Source of the DNA: Microbacterium oxydans
Lineage (GTDB): Bacteria; Actinomycetota; Actinomycetes; Actinomycetales; Microbacteriaceae
Reading direction: 5' to 3'
NCBI RefSeq assembly: GCF_900095745.1
Contig: NZ_FMIR01000017.1
Span: 372,001 to 436,000 of the forward strand
DNA: 64,000 nt
A program made the position numbers and the translations under genes. A model generated the notes under the pieces. That model did not search any database. It was given only the letters and a program-made list of their open reading frames with translations, and was not told where the DNA came from. How positions within the stretch are numbered: the first letter of the stretch is position 1; the number at the start of each line of letters is the position of its first letter. Below, in pieces: positions 35,785 to 44,736 of this stretch.

Positions 35785-36075
35785 TCAGGCGATACCGGGT
35801 ACGCCGCTGAGCAGCAGGATCACGAGGCCACTGGTGGCGAGGAAAGCTCCGATCATCCACCAGGCACTGATCTCATGGCCCTCGTCGCGGCGGACGCGGA
35901 ACAGCACGTCAGCGCGGCGAGCCGGATCGGCGATGGCCGCCGGCGGGGTGGTCACGGGCGGGGTGGCTGCGGCGCCCGGCTCGGCGTCGGCGCTCACTCG
36001 GAGAATTCGCCCGGTGTTCGTCGTGATGATCTTCGTCGCGGCGGCCTTCGAGCCGCTCGTGTGCTGCGTTGTCAT
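35785..36075 (-). CDS. 96-aa single-helix membrane protein, unknown
   Basis: MTTQHTSGSKAAATK..., soluble N-terminal two-thirds, Pro/Ala/Thr-rich, then one C-terminal membrane helix (WMIGAFLATSGLVILLLSGV). It looks like a tail-anchored or simple membrane protein. ATG 36075 has an AGGAGGG ribosome site. No family recognised. Confidence 0.68.
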   Translation of the reverse strand: MTTQHTSGSKAAATKIITTNTGRILRVSADAEPGAAATPPVTTPPAAIADPARRADVLFRVRRDEGHEISAWWMIGAFLATSGLVILLLSGVPGIA

Positions 36076-36252
36076 CCGTTCGCCCTCCTGTGCCTGCGGT
36101 GCCTGACGGCTCCGTCCACGGCGACAAACCCAGTGACAATTGTGACACGGCGCTTCGGAAAGCGTGGCTCACGCCACCCCGGCCCTATACCGGCTCGATA
36201 ACGATGCCGTCGGCGGCGGCCGGGAGAACGCGCCCTCAGAGGGGCCTGTGAA

Positions 36253-37239
36253 TCAGAGCCACTTCGAGACGAGGTGCTCCGAGGCGATGCGCCGGAGGGT
36301 CCCGGAAGCACCGCGGAGCACAACGCTCTCCGTGTACACATAGCCCCGCTCGCGGCGGACGCCGGCAACGAGCTGGCCGTCGGTCACGCCCGTCGCGACG
36401 AAGATCGTGTTATTGCCCTGCACCAGGTCGTCGGCCTCGTAGACCCTGTCCATGTCGAGCCCGGCGTCGATCCCGCGCTGACGCTCGTCGTCGTCACGCG
36501 GCCACAGGCGCCCCTGGATGTGTCCGCCGAGCGCCTTGATGGCGCATGCCGTGACGATGCCCTCGGGGCTGCCTCCGACGCCGACGCACATGTCGGTGCG
36601 CGCATCATGCCGGGCGGCGTTGATCCCACCCGCGACGTCACCGTCGCTCATCAGTCGGGTGCCGGCGCCCGCATCGCGGATGTCCTGGATGAGCTGCTCG
36701 TGACGCGGACGGTTCAGCACCGACACGACGATCTCGTCGACGGGCTTGTCGAGCGCGCCGGCGAGCTTGCGGATGTTCTCGCCGATGGGGAGCCGGATGT
36801 CGACGACGCCGACGCCTGCGGGTCCCGTGACGAGCTTGTCCATGTAGAAGACGGTGGAGGCATCCAGCATCGTGCCGCGGTCGGACACCGCGATCACGGA
36901 CAGCGCGTTCTGCCGGCCTGCTGCGGTGAGCGAGGTTCCGTCGATGGGATCGACTGCGATGTCGCACAGCGGTCCGCGCCCGGTGCCGACGACCTCGCCG
37001 TTGAACAGCATGGGTGCGTTGTCTTTCTCACCCTCGCCGATCACGACGCGGCCCTGGAAGTCGACGGTGCCCAGGAACGCGCGCATCGCGTCGACGGCCG
37101 CCCCGTCGGCCGCCTCCTTCGCGCCTCGACCGATGAAGGGGACCGCGCGGATGGCCGCAGCCTCCGTCGCTCGCACCAACTCCATCGCGAGGTTACGGTC
37201 GGGACGAAGAGGGCTCAGATCCGCAGTCAGACTCACCAT
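36253..37239 (-). CDS. glpX: Fructose-1,6-bisphosphatase class II
   Basis: 328 aa. GlpX motifs GEKDNAPM and DPIDGTSLTA carry the metal-binding acids. It removes the C1 phosphate of fructose-1,6-bisphosphate in gluconeogenesis and is the usual main FBPase of actinobacteria. TAGGCT at 37246-37251 lies six bases before ATG 37239, so it is leaderless-like. It diverges from fba, whose product makes its substrate; the 184-bp gap may coordinate both. Confidence 0.96.
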   Translation of the reverse strand: MVSLTADLSPLRPDRNLAMELVRATEAAAIRAVPFIGRGAKEAADGAAVDAMRAFLGTVDFQGRVVIGEGEKDNAPMLFNGEVVGTGRGPLCDIAVDPIDGTSLTAAGRQNALSVIAVSDRGTMLDASTVFYMDKLVTGPAGVGVVDIRLPIGENIRKLAGALDKPVDEIVVSVLNRPRHEQLIQDIRDAGAGTRLMSDGDVAGGINAARHDARTDMCVGVGGSPEGIVTACAIKALGGHIQGRLWPRDDDERQRGIDAGLDMDRVYEADDLVQGNNTIFVATGVTDGQLVAGVRRERGYVYTESVVLRGASGTLRRIASEHLVSKWL

Positions 37240-37423
37240 GCGGTCAGCCTAGCTATCGACGCGAGCGAACAGCCCGGTTTTCGCGCTCCACGACGCGAAG
37301 GAATCGCAATTCTTAACGCCTGAGCACAAGGTGCGGCGCCGGCGGGACCCTCGCCTGCGGTACGACTCCGGTCACCCCGATAGAGTGGCACCTGTCCCGG
37401 CTTCCCTTATCGCAGGAGTTCTC

Positions 37424-38452
37424 ATGCCCGTCGCCACCCCGGATCAGTACGCCGAAATGCTCGACCGCGCGAAGGCCGGCGGCTTCGCGTACCCCGCATT
37501 CAACGTCTCGAGCTCGCAGACGATCAACTCCGTCCTCCAGGGGCTGACCGAGGCCGGCTCCGACGGCATCATCCAGGTCACCACGGGTGGAGCCGACTAC
37601 TTCGCCGGCCACACCGTGAAGGCACGCGCCACCGGCGCACTCGCCTTCGCCCGCTTCGCCACCGAGGTCGCCAAGAACTACCCGGTCACCGTTGCACTGC
37701 ACACGGACCACTGCCCGAAGGACGCCCTCGCCGGCTTCGTCGAGCCGCTGATCGCAGCCTCCGAGGACGAGGTCAAGGCCGGTCGCAACCCGATCTTCCA
37801 GTCCCACATGTGGGACGGTTCGGCTGTTCCCCTCGCGGAGAACATCGAGATCGCGAAGGACCTGCTCCCCCGCATGAAGAACATCAACGCCATCCTCGAG
37901 GTCGAGATCGGCGTCGTCGGTGGCGAAGAGGACGGCGTGCAGCATGAGGGCTCGAACGACGCTCTCTACACGACGTTCGCCGACGTCGACCAGGCCGTGC
38001 AGGCCCTCGGTCTGGGCGAGCAGGGTCGCTACATCGCCGCCCTCACCTTCGGCAACGTGCACGGCGTGTACAAGCCGGGCGGCGTCAAGCTGCGCCCGGA
38101 ACTCCTCGGCGAGATCCAGGCAGAGGTCGCGGCGAAGTACAACACGGGCGCCAAGCCGCTCGATCTGGTCTTCCACGGCGGCTCCGGCTCGACCGATGAG
38201 GAGATCGCCCTCGCGGTCGCGAACGGTGTCATCAAGATGAACATCGACACCGACACGCAGTACGCCTACACGCGCGCGATCGCCGACTACATGTTCAAGA
38301 ACTACGACGGCGTGCTGAAGGTCGACGGCGAGGTCGGCAACAAGAAGCAGTACGACCCCCGCGCCTGGGGCAAGATCGCCGAGTCGGCGATGGCCGCCCG
38401 CGTGGTCGAGTCGACCCGTCAGCTCGGCTCGTACGGCCAGTCGAAGAGCTGA
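37424..38452 (+). CDS. fba: Fructose-bisphosphate aldolase class II
   Basis: 342 aa from ATG 37424, with CAGGAG eight bases upstream; an upstream in-frame ATG at 37331 has no support. The zinc-dependent enzyme shows the ALHTDHCPKD block (catalytic Asp95 and zinc ligand His96), VHGVYKPGG and FHGGSGSTDEE. It catalyses reversible cleavage to DHAP and glyceraldehyde-3-phosphate. TAGAGT at 37381-37386 may be its -10 box. A strong terminator follows. Confidence 0.97.
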   Translation: MPVATPDQYAEMLDRAKAGGFAYPAFNVSSSQTINSVLQGLTEAGSDGIIQVTTGGADYFAGHTVKARATGALAFARFATEVAKNYPVTVALHTDHCPKDALAGFVEPLIAASEDEVKAGRNPIFQSHMWDGSAVPLAENIEIAKDLLPRMKNINAILEVEIGVVGGEEDGVQHEGSNDALYTTFADVDQAVQALGLGEQGRYIAALTFGNVHGVYKPGGVKLRPELLGEIQAEVAAKYNTGAKPLDLVFHGGSGSTDEEIALAVANGVIKMNIDTDTQYAYTRAIADYMFKNYDGVLKVDGEVGNKKQYDPRAWGKIAESAMAARVVESTRQLGSYGQSKS

Positions 38453-38468
38453 TCCGTCACGACTTCGA

Positions 38469-38510
38469 TGAGAGATGCCCCAGCCGGTCGGCTGGGGCAT
38501 CTCTCATTTT
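38469..38510 (+). terminator. Rho-independent terminator after fba
   Basis: TGAGAGATGCCCCAGCC (38469-38485) pairs perfectly with GGCTGGGGCATCTCTCA (38490-38506) around GGTC, then TTTT (38507-38510). It can also serve the convergent minus-strand gene starting at 38538, whose stop is 28 bp away. Confidence 0.93.
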
Positions 38511-38537
38511 CGGCGGCACCGCCCGACGGCGGGGCCG

Positions 38538-39806
38538 TCACTCGCCGCGACTGCGGCGAATGCGGGTGACCCAGATGGCTGCGTCGACGACGGCATCCAC
38601 CACGAGAAGCACTCCGAGCGCCCTGCCCGCTCCCCGCGATCGAGATGCGATCCACAGGCCCGCTCCGAGTTCCCCGACCGAGAGCAGGAGACCCGCGGCG
38701 GGGCGGCGGCGGAGTGCGTCGCCGATACGTGCGAGAGGCCGCTCCCGGCGGGTGAGCGGCGTGAGTTCGCCGAGTCCGGCGATCGCCGTCTCCCGGAGCG
38801 TGGGCCACCATCCCACAGGAAGGAACCGTCGGTCCGCCCCCGTGGTCGCGCTTCCGAATGCGGTGTCGATCAGGTCGGACGAGATGCCGAAGGCAGCGAG
38901 GAAGGCGCGCTGGCGATCCTCCGCGCCGACCACGCCCCCCAGGGCCTCGGGGATCAGTGCCCGGTGTGCGGCATCCACGTCGAGGTCCACGGCTGCGGCG
39001 ATCTCGAGGAGCTCATCGCGGCTCCCGTCGCCCTCGGTGAGGAGCCGACGATAGATCTCCGCCGTCTCCGGAACGCGGATGGCGTCGATATCGAGGACCG
39101 GCCGGGTGTCGCGTTCCGCCTCGGTCCAGAACGGGATCGGGCCTCCGCTGCCCACGGCCACTTCGAACCACACGGCGGCCTCGGCGCGGTTCAGCTCGAT
39201 CACGGGCAACTCGGCCTTCGAACTCACCCAGGCACCGCTCGGCTCCGAGGTCTCGAACCGCTGGAGCGACCAGTCTCCGGACTCGCGGTGGTCGACCGCG
39301 GTCCCGTGGACGGCCGCGAGCATGCGGGCGATCGCGGGGCCGCGGTGCGAGAACGCCGAGACCTGCACCGCCGAAGCCGCGATCAGTGCGGGATCGATCG
39401 CGGCATCCTCCGAATCGTCGGCGCCCACCTCGACGGAATCGTCGATGAGCTCGTCGACCAATTCCTCCACCGAATCGAAGCCGAACGCCTCGTCCACGTC
39501 CACGTCCACGTCCACGTCCAGCCAGAGCATGAGGCCCTTCTCCTCGAAGGCTGCCTTCAGTTCGCTCGCCGACAGGGTCGACTCGATCGTGTCCTGCTCG
39601 CTGACCGTCAGGACGTGGCCGTCGTCGGTCACCGCGATCGCGAGCACGGCCTCCTCGCGGTCGTCCCACGCGGCTGTCGCATCACGCACGCCGGCGAGCA
39701 CGCCCAGTCGAGCGAGGACGTCGTGAGCCGCGTCGCGCGGGTCGGTCCCGTCACCACGATCGACCGAAGTGTAGGAGAGGTGGACGCCGAAACTGTTCTG
39801 GGGCAT
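38538..39806 (-). CDS. Hypothetical protein with short Asp/Val repeat
   Basis: 422 aa from ATG 39806, with TACTGT (39813-39818) six bases upstream. The N-terminal half is acidic and soluble; residues about 95-105 are LDVDVDVDVDEAFG, coded by a GACGTG hexamer repeat. The C-terminal 60 residues are hydrophobic (LLLSVGELGAGLWIASR, ALGVLLVVDAVVDAAIWV), suggesting two membrane helices. The frame is open further upstream but that belongs to the next gene's shadow. No family recognised. Confidence 0.65.
   Translation of the reverse strand: MPQNSFGVHLSYTSVDRGDGTDPRDAAHDVLARLGVLAGVRDATAAWDDREEAVLAIAVTDDGHVLTVSEQDTIESTLSASELKAAFEEKGLMLWLDVDVDVDVDEAFGFDSVEELVDELIDDSVEVGADDSEDAAIDPALIAASAVQVSAFSHRGPAIARMLAAVHGTAVDHRESGDWSLQRFETSEPSGAWVSSKAELPVIELNRAEAAVWFEVAVGSGGPIPFWTEAERDTRPVLDIDAIRVPETAEIYRRLLTEGDGSRDELLEIAAAVDLDVDAAHRALIPEALGGVVGAEDRQRAFLAAFGISSDLIDTAFGSATTGADRRFLPVGWWPTLRETAIAGLGELTPLTRRERPLARIGDALRRRPAAGLLLSVGELGAGLWIASRSRGAGRALGVLLVVDAVVDAAIWVTRIRRSRGE
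39492..39520. repeat. GTCCAC hexamer repeat inside a coding gene
   Basis: 4.8 copies of GTCCAC (minus strand GTGGAC, coding Val-Asp alternation). In-frame length change by whole hexamers would add or remove two residues without a frameshift, so the tract could vary between strains. Confidence 0.8.
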
Positions 39807-39835
39807 CCTTCGACAGTAGCCGTGCGATTCGGCGT

Positions 39836-40369
39836 CTACCGTCCAACGGTCGACAGATACGCCACGAACGCCGGGTCGTTCATCATCGGCACCGAGATGC
39901 AGATCGTCACGACGATCATCGTCGCCAGCGCACCCGCGATCGGCACCCACCAACTGAGCCGGCGACGCCGCAGCCGTCGGATCGACAGCGCCGCGGTGAT
40001 CGACCACCCGACGGCGAGCACGATGGCCGCGATCGTGCCCCAGATCCGCCCCTGGGCGAAGTTCGTGAACTCCCCCTCGATGCCGAGGATCTTCATCGTC
40101 TCGTTCATCACGGTCGGCAGGTCGAGGTACGACAACCCGGTGATGATGATGTTCACCAGACCGTAGGCCAGCAGCGCAATGGTCACGAAGCGGTCGACCG
40201 GGTGCGGACGAGCAGCGGGGGCAGTCGCACTCGGGCTGGGCGCGGTCGGTCCCTCGCTCGGCGGCGCCGGCGGGGCGACGACGACCTCGTCGAGGGGCGG
40301 CAGCCCGGCGGCTCGCCGCTGCTCCTCCGGCGTGGCGAGTTCGCCGTACTGCGGGCGCTGATCGGTCAT
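39836..40369 (-). CDS. DUF6264-like membrane protein
   Basis: 177 aa. A Pro/Ala-rich soluble N-terminus (about 1-60) is followed by two to three membrane helices (FVTIALLAYGLVNIIITGL, GTIAAIVLAVGWSITAAL, VPIAGALATMIVVTICI). The label DUF6264 rests on the general pattern and is tentative. TAGCAT at 40376-40381 lies six bases before ATG 40369, so it has its own leaderless promoter, which matters for the RNA candidate upstream. Confidence 0.7.
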   Translation of the reverse strand: MTDQRPQYGELATPEEQRRAAGLPPLDEVVVAPPAPPSEGPTAPSPSATAPAARPHPVDRFVTIALLAYGLVNIIITGLSYLDLPTVMNETMKILGIEGEFTNFAQGRIWGTIAAIVLAVGWSITAALSIRRLRRRRLSWWVPIAGALATMIVVTICISVPMMNDPAFVAYLSTVGR

Positions 40370-40419
40370 CCCGCCATGCTAACCGTCCCGGCTCTGGGCG
40401 GCTCACAGCGAGGGAGGGC

Positions 40420-40557
40420 GAAAACGATAGCGGCCCCGGAGAAGTGGGGACTTCGCGGGGCCGCGGATGTGAAGCGCTGGGGACGCTTCTCATCCAGTTT
40501 GATCACCGGCGCTGGGGACGCCTGTGGTGATCAGTAGCGCTGATGCATGCCGCTACT
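40420..40557 (-). ncRNA. Candidate small RNA with three CCCC-loop hairpins
   Basis: On the minus strand, from 5' end: AGTAGCG (40551-40557) pairs with CGCTACT (40533-40539). Then GGTGATCA/TGATCACC with inner stem GGCG-TCCCCAG-CGCC (40500-40533). Then GAAGCG-TCCCCAG-CGCTTC (40471-40489). Then GCGGCCCC/GGGGCCGC (40430-40464) enclosing GAAGT-CCCC-ACTTC, followed by TATCGTTTTC. The 13-mer GCGTCCCCAGCGC occurs twice exactly. A TATGAT box (40564-40569) sits seven bases before the 5' stem, and the downstream gene has its own promoter, so this is not just its 5'UTR. The 6C RNA of actinobacteria has C-rich hairpin loops too, but with six or more Cs; this is at most a relative. Confidence 0.6.
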
Positions 40558-40563
40558 TCTCCG

Positions 40564-40569
40564 ATCATA
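40564..40569 (-). promoter_or_regulatory. -10 box TATGAT for the candidate small RNA
   Basis: TATGAT matches TATAAT in five of six bases. Predicted start of transcription is about 40557, exactly the first base of the 5' stem. The -35 region (TGGCGC near 40587-40592) is weak. It lies between the iclR stop (40604) and the RNA, so the RNA need not depend on iclR read-through. Confidence 0.55.
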
Positions 40570-40603
40570 GGAAAACGCGTGCCCGAGCGCCAGGGGCCAG
40601 ACT

Positions 40604-41395
40604 TCAGATAGTGAACTCCGCGCCGTCGGAGCCGGCGTCGAGGTTGTCGGCACCGAGTTGCAGCGAGAGCCGTCTGGCCGTTCGCTGCAGCGTCGCGACG
40701 AGCTCACGGTCCACCACCGCGCGGTCGGCCGGCAATGAGATCGCCAGCGATGCGGTGACGCCGGGCGCGACGACCGGCACGGCGACGCAGGTCGCGCCGA
40801 TCACATACTCCTCATGATCCACCGCCCACCCCGGCGAATGCTCCAGTTGGGTCAGCAGCGTCGTGCGATCACTGATGGTGCGCGGCGTGAGCTCCTCCAG
40901 GCGATGCCGGGAGAGGTAGTCCAGTCGCTCATCATCGGGCAGGTCCGCCAGGATCTGCTTCCCCAGGGCGGTCGCGTGCGCGCTCGACTGCAGACCGACC
41001 CACAGCTCCACCCTCGGGTTGCGCACCGCGTCGACGATGTCGACGAGGTGCATCTCTCCATCGGCGAAGCGGGAGAGGTACGCGGTCGCTCCCACGTCCT
41101 CCGTCACGTCCCGAAGAGCCGCTCGGACCCGTGCGAGGAAGACCCCCCGCGAGTCGATCTGCTGCTGGAACGAGGGGAACCGGGTCCCGAGCACCAATCC
41201 GTCCGGTTCGGAATTCAGATACCCCTCATGGACGAGGGTGCGCACCAGGTTGTAGGTCGTGCCCGGCGTCAGCCCCGTGATCGCCGCCAACATCTTGGCC
41301 GGAAGCGGACGAGGCGAATTGGCGACGATGTCGACCAGTCGCAGCGCGCGCTGCACCGACCCGATGAGGGTCGGCTCCGCTTCCGCGGCGCTCAA
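40604..41395 (-). CDS. IclR family transcriptional regulator
   Basis: 263 aa. N-terminal winged helix (GSVQRALRLVDIVANSPRPLPAKMLAAITGLTPGTTYNLVRTLVHEGYL) and an IclR effector domain (ATALGKQILADL, LEELTPRTI, EEYVIGATCVAVPVVAPG). The start is TTG at 41395 with GGAGGAGG nine bases upstream. It follows ispH by 2 bp on the same strand, so it is likely co-transcribed with it. The ligand and targets are unknown. Confidence 0.9.
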   Translation of the reverse strand: MSAAEAEPTLIGSVQRALRLVDIVANSPRPLPAKMLAAITGLTPGTTYNLVRTLVHEGYLNSEPDGLVLGTRFPSFQQQIDSRGVFLARVRAALRDVTEDVGATAYLSRFADGEMHLVDIVDAVRNPRVELWVGLQSSAHATALGKQILADLPDDERLDYLSRHRLEELTPRTISDRTTLLTQLEHSPGWAVDHEEYVIGATCVAVPVVAPGVTASLAISLPADRAVVDRELVATLQRTARRLSLQLGADNLDAGSDGAEFTI

Positions 41396-41397
41396 CG

Positions 41398-42477
41398 CTA
41401 CGCGCCTCCTCCAGTGGCACGACCGCCGAGTGCACGATCGTCACGCTGACCGGAAGCATCGTGTCGAAGCTCCTTGGGCAGGGAGAACATGAGGTCCTCC
41501 TCCGCGGTCTTGACCTCTTCGACATCGCGGTAGCCGGCATCACCGATCGCTTCGAGCACCTCACGCACCAGCACCTCAGGTACGGAGGCGCCACTGGTCA
41601 CGCCGACGGTCTCGACTCCGTCGAGCCACTCCTGCTGGATCTCTTCGGCATAGTCGACGCGGTACGCCGCCTTCGCCCCATACTCGAGGGCGACTTCGAC
41701 GAGGCGCACACTGTTCGAGGAGTTGGATGAGCCCACGACGATCACGAGTTCGGCACCGGCCGCGACCTTCTTGATCGCGACCTGGCGGTTCTGCGTGGCG
41801 TAGCAGATGTCGTCGGACGGCGGGTTGTGCAGCTCGGGGAAGCGCGTGCGCAGCCGGTTCACCGTCTCCATCGTCTCGTCTACCGAGAGGGTGGTCTGCG
41901 AGAGCCAGACGACCTTGTTCGGGTCCTTGACGACGACCGTGTCGGCCTCTTCCGGAGAGTTCACGACCGTGACGTGCTCCGGGGCCTCGCCTGCCGTCCC
42001 CTCGACCTCTTCATGGCCCTCGTGACCGATGAGCAGGATCTCGAAGTCGTCGCGGGCGAAGCGCACGGCCTCGCGGTGCACCTTGGTGACCAGAGGGCAG
42101 GTCGCGTCGATCGCGTGCAGTCCGCGATCGGAGGCGGCGTTGACGACCGCCGGGGAGACGCCGTGCGCGCTGAAGACGACGTGCGCGCCCTCGGGGACCT
42201 CGTCGACCTCTTCGACGAAGATCGCGCCCTTCTCCTCGAGCTCGGTCACGACGTGGATGTTGTGCACGATCTGCTTGCGCACATAGACGGGTGCGCCGTA
42301 GCGTTCGAGCGCCTTCTCGACGGCGACGACGGCACGGTCGACGCCGGCGCAGTATCCACGCGGCGCGGCGAGCAGGACCCGCTTGTGTCCGGCCACCGGG
42401 TTATCCTGAAGCCGTCCGGCCGCCGCACGCACGCGTGGGAGACGGGGGATGGGGAGATGCACGGCAGTCGAAGTCAC
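41398..42477 (-). CDS. ispH: 4-hydroxy-3-methylbut-2-enyl diphosphate reductase
   Basis: Last step of the MEP pathway to IPP and DMAPP, using a 4Fe-4S cluster. 359 aa; the three cluster cysteines are in [16 protein letters not shown] and [11 protein letters not shown]. The C-terminus runs about 40 residues beyond the core ([15 protein letters not shown]). GTG 42477 is fixed by TAGAAT at 42484-42489, six bases upstream, so it is likely leaderless. It diverges from xseA. Confidence 0.96.
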   Translation of the reverse strand: MTSTAVHLPIPRLPRVRAAAGRLQDNPVAGHKRVLLAAPRGYCAGVDRAVVAVEKALERYGAPVYVRKQIVHNIHVVTELEEKGAIFVEEVDEVPEGAHVVFSAHGVSPAVVNAASDRGLHAIDATCPLVTKVHREAVRFARDDFEILLIGHEGHEEVEGTAGEAPEHVTVVNSPEEADTVVVKDPNKVVWLSQTTLSVDETMETVNRLRTRFPELHNPPSDDICYATQNRQVAIKKVAAGAELVIVVGSSNSSNSVRLVEVALEYGAKAAYRVDYAEEIQQEWLDGVETVGVTSGASVPEVLVREVLEAIGDAGYRDVEEVKTAEEDLMFSLPKELRHDASGQRDDRALGGRATGGGA

Positions 42478-42541
42478 CCTTGGATTCTACCGCCGCGCGG
42501 CTGTGCGAGGCCGGAGAGCGCGGGGTCAGGAACGGGAGCGG

Positions 42542-43819
42542 ATGACAGTCTTCGAAGCGACGACGGGCCAGGGCGAGACGCCGCCCGCCGATTCGGTCGC
42601 GCCGCGCGATTCCACAGCCGATGCCCCCACCTCGGTCACGCGGCTCAACACGACCATCCGCGACTTCATCGCCCGCTGGAACACGGTGTGGGTCGAAGGG
42701 GAGATCACGTCCTGGAACGTGCGCGCCGGCAACGTCTTCGCGCGGCTGAAGGACACCCGCTCCGACGCGCAGATCTCGATCCGCGTGTGGTCGAGTGTTC
42801 GCGGACGCATCCCGTCCGACATCGGCATCGGCGATCACGTCGTCGTCGCGGTGAAGGCCGACTACTTCGTGAAGGCCGGAGACTTCAGCTTCGCGGTCTC
42901 CGCGATGAAGCACGTGGGCCTGGGCGATCAGCTCGAACGTCTCGAGAAGCTCCGTGTGCAACTGCGTCAGGAGGGCCTGTTCGACCCGGCCCGCAAGAAG
43001 CGCCTGCCGTTCCTCCCGCACGTCATCGGTCTGATCACCGGCGAGCGCTCCGACGCCGAGAAAGACGTGCACCGCAACGCCGAGCTGCGCTGGCCGCAGG
43101 TGCGCTTCCGCACCGAGTACGCCGCCGTGCAGGGTGATCGCTGTGTGCCCGACACCCTGGCCGCCCTGGCGAAGTTGGACGCGGACCCCGAGGTCGATGT
43201 CATCATCATCGCTCGCGGCGGCGGTGACCCGCAGACGCTCCTCGGCTTCAGCGACGAGCGTCTCGTGCGGGCGGTGTCCGCGGCGACCACTCCCGTCGTC
43301 AGCGCGATCGGACATGAGAACGACCACCCCCTCCTCGACGATGTCGCCGACCTCCGCGCGTCCACCCCGACGGATGCGGCGAAGCGTGTGGTACCCGACG
43401 TCGGAGAGCAGCGAGCTCTGATCGCGCAGTTGAGATCCCGCGCGACGTCGCGCCTCACGCAGCGCCTCACGCACGACATCGCACAGCTCGAGCAGCTCCG
43501 CTCCCGCCCGGTCCTCCGCTCCCCCGCGCCGATCATCGACGCGCGCGCGCAGGAGCTGTGGCTCCTGCTGTCCCGTGGCCGCGACAGCCTCACCCGGCAG
43601 CTCGACCTCGCGGGCCGTCGTACGAGCGAACTGCGCGCCTCCCTGCGCGCGCTCTCCCCCGCGGCGACCCTGGCTCGCGGCTATGCGATCGCGCACCTCG
43701 AGGGCGGCGTGATCCTCCGCGATGCGGCGGATGCGCCGGCAGGCAGCGCCCTGACGATCACGGTCGATCGTGGATCGGTGGCTGCCCGCTCGGAGGGCGA
43801 GATCCCTGAGAGCGACTGA
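42542..43819 (+). CDS. xseA: Exodeoxyribonuclease VII large subunit
   Basis: 425 aa. An OB-fold N-terminal domain (VTRLNTTIRDFIARWNTVWVEGEIT) and the catalytic domain (IGLITGERSDAEKDV, IIIARGGGDPQTLLGFSDE, SAIGHENDHPLLDDVADLRASTPTDAA). With XseB it degrades single-stranded DNA from both ends. ATG 42542 with GGAACGGGAGCGG upstream is preferred over ATG 42449, which lies inside the divergent ispH gene. Confidence 0.95.
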   Translation: MTVFEATTGQGETPPADSVAPRDSTADAPTSVTRLNTTIRDFIARWNTVWVEGEITSWNVRAGNVFARLKDTRSDAQISIRVWSSVRGRIPSDIGIGDHVVVAVKADYFVKAGDFSFAVSAMKHVGLGDQLERLEKLRVQLRQEGLFDPARKKRLPFLPHVIGLITGERSDAEKDVHRNAELRWPQVRFRTEYAAVQGDRCVPDTLAALAKLDADPEVDVIIIARGGGDPQTLLGFSDERLVRAVSAATTPVVSAIGHENDHPLLDDVADLRASTPTDAAKRVVPDVGEQRALIAQLRSRATSRLTQRLTHDIAQLEQLRSRPVLRSPAPIIDARAQELWLLLSRGRDSLTRQLDLAGRRTSELRASLRALSPAATLARGYAIAHLEGGVILRDAADAPAGSALTITVDRGSVAARSEGEIPESD

Positions 43820-43855
43820 GCCGGGCCGACGCGACGCACGACGTAGGATGGAGGA

Positions 43856-44095
43856 GTGAGCGCCCTGAACGACATCCCCGTGGAGACGCTGTCGTTCGAG
43901 GCAGCCCGTGACGAGCTCGTCAAGGTCGTCGCCGAGCTGGAGCAGGGCTCTCCGACGCTCGAGCACTCACTCGCGCTCTGGGAGCGCGGCGAGGCGCTGG
44001 CCGCACGCTGCGAGGAGTGGCTGCTCGGCGCGAAGCGCCGTCTGGACGCCGCCCGTGCGGCCGCATCCGACGAGGCCCCTGGCGGAGACGCATGA
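43856..44095 (+). CDS. xseB: Exodeoxyribonuclease VII small subunit
   Basis: 79 aa helical-hairpin protein ([40 protein letters not shown]), the full family length, with a short Ala-rich tail. It binds XseA in the exonuclease VII complex. GTG 43856 has both a GGAG motif and TAGGAT at 43844-43849, six bases upstream, so it may have its own promoter as well as read-through from xseA. ATGA overlap with the next gene. Confidence 0.93.
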   Translation: MSALNDIPVETLSFEAARDELVKVVAELEQGSPTLEHSLALWERGEALAARCEEWLLGAKRRLDAARAAASDEAPGGDA

Positions 44096-44736
44096 GCAAG
44101 CAGCCTCCGATCATCGCCGAGCTCGGACGCCCCGAGACGCCGGACGAGACCGCCGCCCGCAAGGCGGCGTCGAGCAAGGCCTATCGTTCCAGCCAGACCT
44201 TCCGCAATCTCATCGCGGCGCTGCTGGTCACAGTGGCCGTCGTCGCCGTCATCATCTTCGCCGTGCCCCGGGGCGAGCCTGTCGAGCGCAAGCCGCTCGA
44301 CGTCGCGTCCGTGGCCGAAGGCGTGGAGTCCTCGATGCAGCGCCCCGTCCTCATCCCCGAGCTCGGCACCTTCTGGCGCGCGAACAAAGCGGAGATGCAG
44401 GGCGGCGCCACGGTCGTCTGGGAAGTGACGCTCGCGCCGAAATCGGACACGGAGCGCGGCTTCGTCAAGGTCGCGCAGGCCTTCGACGCCGACGCATCCT
44501 GGGCCCCGCAGCGTCTGAGCGGCATCGCTCCCACGGACACGGTGCGCATCGGCGGACTCGACTGGGACGTCTACAAGCCCGGCAGCGCCGAGTCCAACGC
44601 GAACGTCACCTACGCCATCGGCACTCAGGCGGGCGACGACTACATCCTGCTCTACGGCGCGCGCTCCGCAGACTCCACCGCGGAGCTCGCAGAATCCCTC
44701 ATCCCGCAGATCCGCGACATCTCGGAGGCCTCATGA
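44092..44736 (+). CDS. DUF4245-like membrane protein
   Basis: 214 aa from ATG 44092, coupled to xseB by ATGA. A short cytosolic N-terminus, one membrane helix ([23 protein letters not shown]) and an extracytoplasmic domain of about 150 residues without cysteines ([19 protein letters not shown]...). DUF4245 proteins typically stand between xse genes and fumarase/FBPase genes in actinobacteria. Function unknown. Confidence 0.85.
   Translation: MSKQPPIIAELGRPETPDETAARKAASSKAYRSSQTFRNLIAALLVTVAVVAVIIFAVPRGEPVERKPLDVASVAEGVESSMQRPVLIPELGTFWRANKAEMQGGATVVWEVTLAPKSDTERGFVKVAQAFDADASWAPQRLSGIAPTDTVRIGGLDWDVYKPGSAESNANVTYAIGTQAGDDYILLYGARSADSTAELAESLIPQIRDISEAS

Noticed and set aside
39492-39520. Possible CRISPR-like or mobile repeat
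   Set aside because: Only a six-base unit without spacers, inside a coding frame; it is a simple tract.
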